Under the pieces are notes generated by a model. That model was given only the letters and a program-made list of their open reading frames with translations, was not told the DNA's origin and did no database searches. A program made the position numbers and the translations under genes. A stretch of DNA of 64,000 nt. Source: Microvelia longipes (lineage: Eukaryota; Arthropoda; Insecta; Hemiptera; Veliidae). The stretch is taken from positions 13,151,854 through 13,215,853 of the forward strand of contig JACMZG010001913.1 in NCBI GenBank assembly GCA_018340805.1, given 5' to 3'. Shown here in pieces: positions 57,285 through 64,000 of the stretch. Position 1 is the stretch's first letter; each line of letters begins with the position of its first letter.

Positions 57285-57605
57285 AAGTATGTTAAGGGCT
57301 CCTTGAGGCCCTAGTCTTCCGTTTGGAACCTTTAAAGGTTCAATTATAAAAAATGGGAGCCTTCAAGGATTTAAATTTAGGAAACTAATTGAGAATTTCT
57401 TTAAATATTTTATAACGTATGTCTCTAGGAGCTCTATTGGCCCTTTCTTAGAGTATTGGGCCCCTTTGACTCTTGTCTTATGAATATGTCAAATATTAAA
57501 TATGTTTATAATTTATTTGTATTTTATTGTTTTTTCTTTAAGTTTATTTTAGTTGAGGGCCCAAGGAGTGCTGCCGCCCTCGTCCTCAACGGCCAGGCCC
57601 TGGCT
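57285..57605. mobile_element. Family C hAT-type MITE, truncated
   Basis: GATCAAGTATGTTAAGGGCT, GGAGCTCTATTGGCCCTTTC, TATTGGGCCCCTTTGACTCT and GAGGGCCCAAGGAGTGCTGC match the right two-thirds of 9014-9580. Neither terminus is intact. The ORF 57456-57680 is by-product. Confidence 0.7.
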
Positions 57606-58035
57606 ACCTCTATCCACCCAAATACACCCTATCGAAAACATAACCAACAAACACGAACTCTATCGAAGACATATTTATAATGCACCTTACAAACGGCGGA
57701 ATTTTCAGTGACGTCACATTAAATATTTTATATGCAAACACAATAATTAAAGAATGTAGCGATAGATTATAATCATAACTCTTTTAAGTTCTTTCCATAA
57801 ATAAGACAAAACGTCGAAAAAATAATGTATTTACGTAAAATAAATTATTGAAGGAATCTAAAAAAATGACGTCACCAATGTACAGTACCCCTCTTTTTAT
57901 ATAAGTTAGTTAATAATTATTATATTGTAATTATTATATAATTATTTTTAATAATTGTTATAAATGGTTAATAATTAATTGTTAATATAATTGTAAATTG
58001 TGTTTGTTACGACGGTTGTTACAGATGGTGGTGTG

Positions 58036-58122
58036 AGGCATATATATTCACGAAGGCCCTGACGTCTCTAATCAGTTGACTTCAGGACTTACATGCAGAG
58101 CGGATTCATCGAACATATTGAA
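58036..58122 (+). promoter_or_regulatory. Candidate TATA/Inr promoter and first exon start
   Basis: CATATATATT (about 58039-58048) is followed about 30 bases later by TCAGTT (58070-58075), the arthropod initiator. Shortly after comes ATGCAGAGCGGATTCATCG (ATG at about 58094), which stays open for ten codons to a consensus donor GAAGTGAGTC (donor about 58123). Spacing of TATA, Inr, ATG and donor is that of a compact first exon. No downstream exon can be assigned, so the gene is unidentified and may continue beyond the window. Chance is possible. Confidence 0.3.
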
Positions 58123-58480
58123 GTGAGTCTTTACTGTTATTATTTTATGTTTTTTTGAAAAGAATTGATTTTATATTGGGCAAGAAGATAAAATAGATCG
58201 CGAATTTATATATAAGTTTGATTGAACGCAAGATAAATGTCGACGTCGATAATTTTCTTAAATCTTCAGCCATTATGAATATGTATATTTTGTTTTTACC
58301 ATTTTATTTCTATTATATATACTATAACTATAATCTAACACAATAGTTATGCACTCCAAGATAAATGGATTCTATTTATATTATGTTGCTATACAACTAT
58401 TATACTATTTTTTATACAACTATACCCTGGGCTACTACATGTACAATATATATAATAACTTAATAAAAACATGAGTGTGG

Positions 58481-59150
58481 TAAAGTGATGTAGACATCTA
58501 CAGTGGGGCGGGGCGCGGGACACACTCGCCCGAATAAGCTGCTTTAGATTGGACCTGCCTAAGTTCACCTTTCTCCGCTGTGGCAGGTTAGTTCACCTTG
58601 TACCCCATATGATAAAATAATTATTTCTTCAGATTCCAGATTAAAATTATTTAAAAAGGGTCTTTAACAAATTGTATTAAATTATTTTAAGTAAATTTTC
58701 ATTAAACGCTTTTATTAAATATAAAACTCTGTGTTATTTTAAGAACCGAATCTTGAATAAACCATGATTTGTAGAAAAAATCCAAAAATGTTGTAAACAA
58801 ACATCAAATGGGAAAATTATTAAATTTATTTCGTTTCTCGTGTCTCAATTATAACACACCGTCGTACACACGTATCCTATTTCTAAAAAAATATTCTAAG
58901 CTACTAAAAAAGATAAAAATCAATGAATAGATGAAAATTGTCTTGTTTAAAATTTTTATAAACATAAATAGAAGTATCAATTTAAAACTGATAAAATAGT
59001 GATAAGGGCACACAGGTGAAAACTAGCGCTCGATGCGGTAGTGTGATGCAACTAATCCCTGTTTTTTTCGGAACCAACCTAAAACCAGGAGTTAGACCAC
59101 GTGGTCCCCCACAGTCAACCAGGAGTTAGACAACTTTAGTGGGTGGCCTA
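58481..59150. mobile_element. Family I MITE, right end degraded
   Basis: It begins TAAAGTGATGTAGACATCTA and GGGCGCGGGACACACTCGCC, like 37821. The inner right arm has GAAAACTAGCGCTCGATGCG and CTAATCCCTGTTTTTTTCGG. The CATCACTTTA terminus is missing, replaced by a short duplication of ACCAGGAGTTAGAC (59088 and 59119). Confidence 0.72.
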
Positions 59151-59215
59151 GAGACAGTGTCGATCCACCTTACATGTTCCTACGATCATCGCATTTTCAT
59201 GCCAACATATCCTAT

Positions 59216-59510
59216 CATAGAGATTAGATTACTAGAGGAGATAGCCCTAATCTTTAATACCACTCAAAGCTGAATTACATTTTGGGCTCTGTGAACCTTA
59301 TTGAAAACATCCTTCAAGAGTTAGTTATTGGGTTATATTAAATCAAATTGCTTCTCACACACTTTATGTGTTTTGGTTTAATTTTAAATGTTCTACTATT
59401 AAGTTACAGTAGTTTCGTTCTGTTTATTGATTGTACTAATAGTTAAAGATGGTCAGTTACTTATTCAAAATGATTTCAAAATTCATTAATAGTAATATAT
59501 TACTTCGGAC
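59216..59510 (+). mobile_element. Family B MITE, diverged
   Basis: CATAGAGATTAGATTACTAG start, GGGCTCTGTGAACCTTATTG interior, and AGTAATATATTACTT end without a clean CTCTATG. An old copy. Confidence 0.65.
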
Positions 59511-59878
59511 CCTATATTTATACATCACTTAAAAAACTTAGGTATCATTTGACACTACGAGTTTTGTAGTACTCCTGTACTTGAAAACTCTCATGACTTT
59601 ACTACTGTATTGTAATTACTTGAAATTCTTATTGATTCCTAAACCCATTACTGAAATATATTATTTATTCCTACATGTCGTACAATAACTTCCTATTGTT
59701 ACCTATAACCAATTACTCCAACTAGTTATACATTATCTTCATGTAGTTCATTTCTTGTACTCATCACATTATACTGCCTTGGTGGACTATTTTTTTTTTG
59801 TCTTGGTTTGTTATGTTTTAGTATTTCTCAAAAAAGAGCTTTCCTGCATCCAAATGAGATGATAACAAATACTTTGCA

Positions 59879-60135
59879 TGAAGATATATTACTAGGGGCA
59901 CAGCCATCTCAATACATTAAGAGGCCTGAAGCATTATTTTGGAATCAATTGTTTTTGGGGCTTCCGCATTTGGTTCGAGTTGTATTATAAAAATTATACT
60001 TGATATATTTATAATTTATATAATTACTGAATTTTGTACTTGTTCTATTGATTGTAGAAGGTAGTTCAGATTCACTTTTTTAATCTTTCGAATTCAACCA
60101 ATAGGGCAGGCCTCACTAGTAATATATTTATATGC
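59879..60135 (+). mobile_element. Family B MITE, internally deleted
   Basis: GAAGATATATTACTAGGGGC start, ACATTAAGAGGCCTGAAGCA interior and GCCTCACTAGTAATATATTT end. The GAGGTTACACAGAGCC block is deleted. Adjacent to the copy at 59216. Confidence 0.62.
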
Positions 60136-60189
60136 TGTTAGTATGGCATAGTCCAAGACTTTGTGAGGGTATGCCTGCTACTTTGTTCA

Positions 60190-60560
60190 ACAGGGTTTGA
60201 CAGGGGGATCAACCCCAGGCCAGTTGTCGTGTCAACGGGATTGAACACAGGGTTCGACCATGAAATAATTTTTCATGGTGATGAATACCGTGTGAAAAGT
60301 TGGGATGGACCCCAAGTAGACACAGTTGGGGTCTCCAACTGTGTCTACATGGGGTCGACCCTACATTATAGAGTAACACACAGCTAAAATTAGTTGACAG
60401 CATTGGATAGTAATGATGTTAGTCCTGGATGGTTATACTACGCCCACCCATTTCGTGACAACCTCATTGGTTCCCAACACTATATCCCCATGCTGTCCAC
60501 TATAGTAAGCATGGGGTTGAACTCCATACTGAGTGAGCACAGGGTTAAACCCCTTGCCAA
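60190..60560. repeat. Family D end plus GGGTT(C/T)GACC-rich repeats
   Basis: ACACACAGCTAAAATTAGTT at about 60379 is a family D terminus with GACAACCTCATTGGTTCCCA in its other arm. On both sides are phrases like AACAGGGTTTGACAGGGG, ACACAGGGTTCGACC and GAGCACAGGGTTAAACCCC, and a perfect hairpin GTAGACACAGTTGGGG/CCAACTGTGTCTAC (60317-60349). The two overlapping ORFs on opposite strands come from this. Confidence 0.6.
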
Positions 60561-60969
60561 ACTCCACGTGTGAACGAAGTATATATTTGTATCTTTATAT
60601 ACCTACAAGTCACACCTTATTTTTTCCCTATAATTTCCTATTTACCCTGCTATTTTTCTTAATAATGTAATATTGTCTGTTGCAAGCTCTGTAAATGTTA
60701 CCACAGTGAGTAGAGTTCCTTCACAATATAACCTAGATAACCGAGGCAAACAAAAATCTTGTCGAAGAAAGAAGCAGAATTAAAGATGCACCCGCTACAC
60801 GAATTCTAAGCCCTACAATGGCCGGCTATATTTTGACTCAAGTCAAGTCAGGTAAAGAGATTTTTTTACTTCTTAGCTAAATGTTTAAATAATAATTATT
60901 TTTGGGTTTAAACTTAGCTCATTTTTCTAATGCTTTATGACACTCTGTAAATGTGAGCATTTATAGTAA

Positions 60970-61115
60970 ACACACGGCTAAAATCAGTTGCAGTGCGTGA
61001 CAAATAGTGTTGAGGAACCAAGTAAGGAGACTGATTTTGAAATTGGGGATGTTAACCCTCATTGGTCTCTAGCATTGATTTCTCACGCTGAACTGATTAT
61101 AGCTGTGTGTCGTAT
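60970..61115. mobile_element. Family D palindromic MITE
   Basis: ACACACGGCTAAAATCAGTT at the left, CTGATTATAGCTGTGTGTCG at the right, with GAACCAAGTAAGG and CCTCATTGGTCTC as the inner arms. Confidence 0.78.
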
Positions 61116-61384
61116 TAAAAAACCCTAGATCATCATCACGTCAATTTTAACCCGTTATTGTGTAAGAAATTAAAGCAATAAATTTGACCTCTGGTTTTGA
61201 AAATTAGGTATCAACGTACCAATAATTTTTGTTACCTCCCTCCAGATTCTAGGTAATCTTTACCCGAGTAATACTCGTATTATGTTTCCCCTTATGATAT
61301 CTGAGACTAATGTAATATATATAGGGACACAGTAGTATATTGATCTTAGTGGTTTTAAATAAAATAATACTTTATCATGATATA

Positions 61385-61555
61385 AACACACGGTTAAAAT
61401 CGTTGACAGTGTGGAAAAAAACAGTTGTTGATAAACCAATGAGGTTATCCTGATAACCAACCACAAATATCATATTCAGCAACCTCATTGGTTTCCTTCA
61501 AAAAACGATATTTTCACGCTAGTCAACCGTTTTATAACCGAGTGCTATACTTAGT
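61385..61555. mobile_element. Family D palindromic MITE
   Basis: AAACACACGGTTAAAATCGT left, AACCGTTTTATAACCGAGTG right. The inner arms AACCAATGAGGTTATCC and CAACCTCATTGGTTTCC pair. Confidence 0.75.
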
Positions 61556-61624
61556 ACTTTCATTTTTTGATTAATTGTTATGCTTGTACAAACTCACTTC
61601 TTTTATTGCATTTAATCATTTAAA

Positions 61625-61958
61625 CATAGAGATATTCATTACTAGAGGGCCCTAGGGATGAATTTGAAACATCGAAAAGTAACTAATCACCTTCGCTAAA
61701 AATATAATCAAATAATCAGTGCAAATTACAATAAACTATATATAGAACTTATAAACTAACTTATATAGAAGAACGTTAAAAATACATCAAACAAAAACAT
61801 AATGTGCGGAAAGCCGAAAACAATTGATCTTATAATAACCTTAAACTCATCTTTAAGGGTTTATTGAGGTTACAAAGGAGCCCCGTGAGAGCCCAAAACG
61901 GATTTTCAGCCTTTCGATGTATTGAGATAGGCTATGCCCCTCTAGTATATATCTTATG
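61625..61958 (-). mobile_element. Family B MITE
   Basis: CATAGAGATATTCATTACTA left, CTAGTATATATCTTATG right (one base lost from CTCTATG), GAAAAGTAACTAATCACC and TTGAGGTTACAAAGGAGCCC interior. A short internal duplication of ACTTATATAGAA-type sequence lies at about 61735-61770. Confidence 0.75.
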
Positions 61959-61964
61959 TTTTAA

Positions 61965-62360
61965 ATTAGTTGTAAAGGTATTAAATAATCGTAAGAACTG
62001 ATCATATTGTTTTTTATTTATTAATTGCTAATTAATTTATTTACTTGCTAAAATAATTAATAACTCTCTTCAATCACCTTTTCTTCAACATTTTTTGTTT
62101 AAATTGTTTGTTGCAAGTATTTAAATAAACTGATAAAATTATCGTTTTCAACAATTGTTTTATTTAAATTTTATATTTATTGCTTTGTGAAGTTTATATG
62201 GTCAATAAATATTGTTGTGTTACCTTTTAGTTATTTTAATAACCTTGTTTTTTGGATTAAAAATAAATATAACTGGTTTTAGTGTATACCAGGTTAAAAA
62301 AAACTTTACTATGACTGTTGAAGTGGATATTTTAATTTTACGTCAACTAATTTATCTGCT
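61965..62360. other. AT-rich non-coding stretch
   Basis: Nothing recognised. Confidence 0.5.
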
Positions 62361-62369
62361 CTATATTAT

Positions 62370-62500
62370 GACACACGGCTAAAATCAGTTGACAGCGTGG
62401 GATAATAATGTGAGCCAATGAAGAAAGTCCTAGATGTTAAACTACGCCCTCAATTTCAAATCAGGCCAACCATATTGGTTCCTGAACACTACACTGGGAG
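62370..62500. mobile_element. Family D MITE, right end lost
   Basis: GACACACGGCTAAAATCAGT with TGACAGCGTGG at the left, and AACCATATTGGTTCCTGAAC in the right arm. The right terminus is replaced by a tandem array. Confidence 0.7.
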
Positions 62501-62517
62501 TAGTATATACTCTCAAG

Positions 62518-62935
62518 TTTCTTATTTTTTTGGTGTTAAAAAAATCAATTTTAACAAGATTTATCTCCCTACTCCCAAGTTTCTTAAATTTTTTTGTGTT
62601 AAAAGAATCAATTTTAATAAGATTTATCTCCCTACTCCCACGTTTCTTATTTTTTTTTGTGTTGAAAGCATCGATTTTAACTAGATTTATCTCCCTACTC
62701 CCACATTTCTTATTTTTTTTTTTGTGTTAAAAGAATCAATTTTAACTAGATTTATTTCCCTTCTCCCATGGATCTTAATTAATTTTGTGTTGAAAGAATC
62801 AATTGTAACAACATTTATCTCCCTACTCCCACGTTTCTTTTTTTTTGTGTTGAAAGAATCAATTTTAACAAGATTTATCTCCCTACTCTTATGTATCTTA
62901 TTTTTTTGTGTTAAAAGACTCAAATTTTACTACTA
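62518..62935. repeat. Minisatellite, about 60-bp unit, about 7 copies
   Basis: GAATCAATTTTAACAAGATT, TATCTCCCTACTCCCACGTT and a T-run with GTGTT repeat about seven times. Because spacing is near a multiple of three, several overlapping non-genic open frames run through it on both strands. Confidence 0.9.
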
Positions 62936-62959
62936 CTACCACACTACTACCACTGTAGT

Positions 62960-63180
62960 AGTGCTATTCAGAAAATATTTTTATGATATCATTAACCTGC
63001 AATATTGATAACATATGTGTCGAATTTCATCTCATTATCAGCATTAGTTCAATTTTTATCTAATGGCTTCATAATTTCAAATTTTTTTAAAATCGGAAAA
63101 TAATACAATAGAATTGAAATTTGGTACAAGAGTATACCTTTACGTAATAAATAAGTACTCTAAGTTTCGTTACCCAATTT
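62960..63180 (+). mobile_element. Family E middle fragment
   Basis: CGAATTTCATCTCATTATCA, GAAATTTGGTACAAGAGTAT and CTTTACGTAATAAATAAGTA match the region just before the 5S-like segment, where the copy breaks off. Confidence 0.65.
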
Positions 63181-63184
63181 TTTT

Positions 63185-64000
63185 AAATAGTTTTTAAAAT
63201 GGATGGACAGAACACTTAACTTTGTTAGAGACTATCCTTTTTACACAAATGGTTTTATTTTAAAGTATATTTAGTTGTTTCATATATATTTTGTGTGTAA
63301 TAAACAATTTATTTGATTTATTTATCTAGCTTCAGCATAGCACCATCTAATAATTATATTATTTGTTTCAGATTGTCTAAGAAGTATAATGAGGGATTTG
63401 TTGGGTCAAAGAAAAGTTTGTTGGAGGGTGCCCACAGGACTTGATTGCGGTAATTTCCAGGTTTTTGTCAGCCTGTATTTGCTAGTAGTTCGGGGAAAAC
63501 AAATTTGTTTTGGAAATTCTATAAAGGTGATTTGTTTGTAGTTTAATATTATTAGGACATTTCATTAGCTTAGGTGACCTGTAAGATTTTTGCGTTAATT
63601 TACCTTTGTAAATAAAGTTTTTTGTTTTTTTAACTGTGTTAATTATTATGTTGTAATTATTTATGAATATAAAACAAAGGGGTCATCTAATCTAAAGAAG
63701 TACACTTATTAGTATTAAGGAAAGGGGTTTAGTCCTAATGCACCTGCACATCCACTTCAAGTCTTATGTACAATCCTTTGCTATACTATCTAAAATTATT
63801 TATGGGAGATCTCAGTAAAATGCTTAATCACTTGTGACTACTGTAGATGATGTAAACATAAAATTCACTGCATCAAGTTGGTCATTTTTGGCCCACCCTA
63901 GGGTCCCTTGCATTCAGATACATTATTTTTAATTGATTAAGCACTGTAAAACTGTATGTAATTTTTTTTAAAGAACATTAAAAACTTAAACAATTCCATA
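63185..64000. other. Non-coding end of window
   Basis: No gene, RNA motif or known repeat is seen. Confidence 0.45.

Noticed and set aside
60818..60851. Possible first coding exon: ATGGCCGGCTATATTTTGAC ... CAG before GTAAAG
   Set aside because: Good start context and donor, but only eleven codons, no promoter elements and no downstream partner exon seen. Left as chance.
62418..63008. Four overlapping repetitive ORFs
   Set aside because: Produced by the 60-bp minisatellite, readable on both strands.

Overview
This is a stretch of AT-rich nuclear DNA from an arthropod, almost certainly an insect. It is gene-poor and packed with transposon remnants. The large intron, the many short non-autonomous DNA transposons and the long AT microsatellites fit a large, repeat-rich genome, possibly hemipteroid. 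The order cannot be fixed from the sequence alone.

The one host gene I can support is a two-exon neuropeptide gene on the + strand, allatostatin triple C (AST-CCC). Coding exon 1 (21570-21686) carries the start codon, signal peptide and first propeptide residues. Coding exon 2 (49538-49702) carries the rest of the propeptide, the Lys-Arg cleavage site, the mature peptide [14 protein letters not shown], a Gly amidation donor and the stop. Both junctions are phase 0 with consensus splice sites, and the intron is 27,851 bp. The precursor is 93 residues. Six-frame ORF calling misses exon 2 and overruns the exon 1 donor, so the gene is easily overlooked. Everything from 21687 to 49537 is therefore intron, including a dead LINE and dozens of smaller repeats.

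Layout. 1-21150: tandem arrays (1-330, 3175-3890, 4187-4520, 12570-12890), inverted-repeat elements (352-1026, 8276-8853, 11951-12392), a hAT-type MITE with a perfect 8-bp target duplication (9014-9580), 5S-rRNA-like dispersed repeats (5740-6105, 13375-13840), and the area upstream of the gene with a second perfect-TSD hAT MITE (19817-20217). 21166-22275: exon 1 is hemmed in by a MITE ending 86 bp before the ATG and another starting about 45 bp after the donor. 22300-49500: the intron, holding a hammerhead-ribozyme-bearing inverted element (28205-28996), an array of CRE-like palindromes (31232-31485), a MITE with a decayed CR1/Jockey-like LINE abutting it (32737-36246), a MITE inserted in a tandem array (37821-38478), a 510-bp near-perfect hairpin (45743-46252) and a third perfect-TSD MITE (47067-47495). 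49700-64000: downstream DNA with more copies of the same families, two palindromic elements carrying a hammerhead-like motif in each arm, and a candidate TATA/Inr promoter at about 58040-58120.

The most unusual theme is a scatter of type-I hammerhead-ribozyme-like motifs. Their CUGANGA and GAAA cores are joined by a short stem I that co-varies between copies (AUCC/GGAU in some, AACC/GGUU in another). Three hAT-like MITE families have perfect 8-bp target duplications, but no transposase gene is visible in the window.
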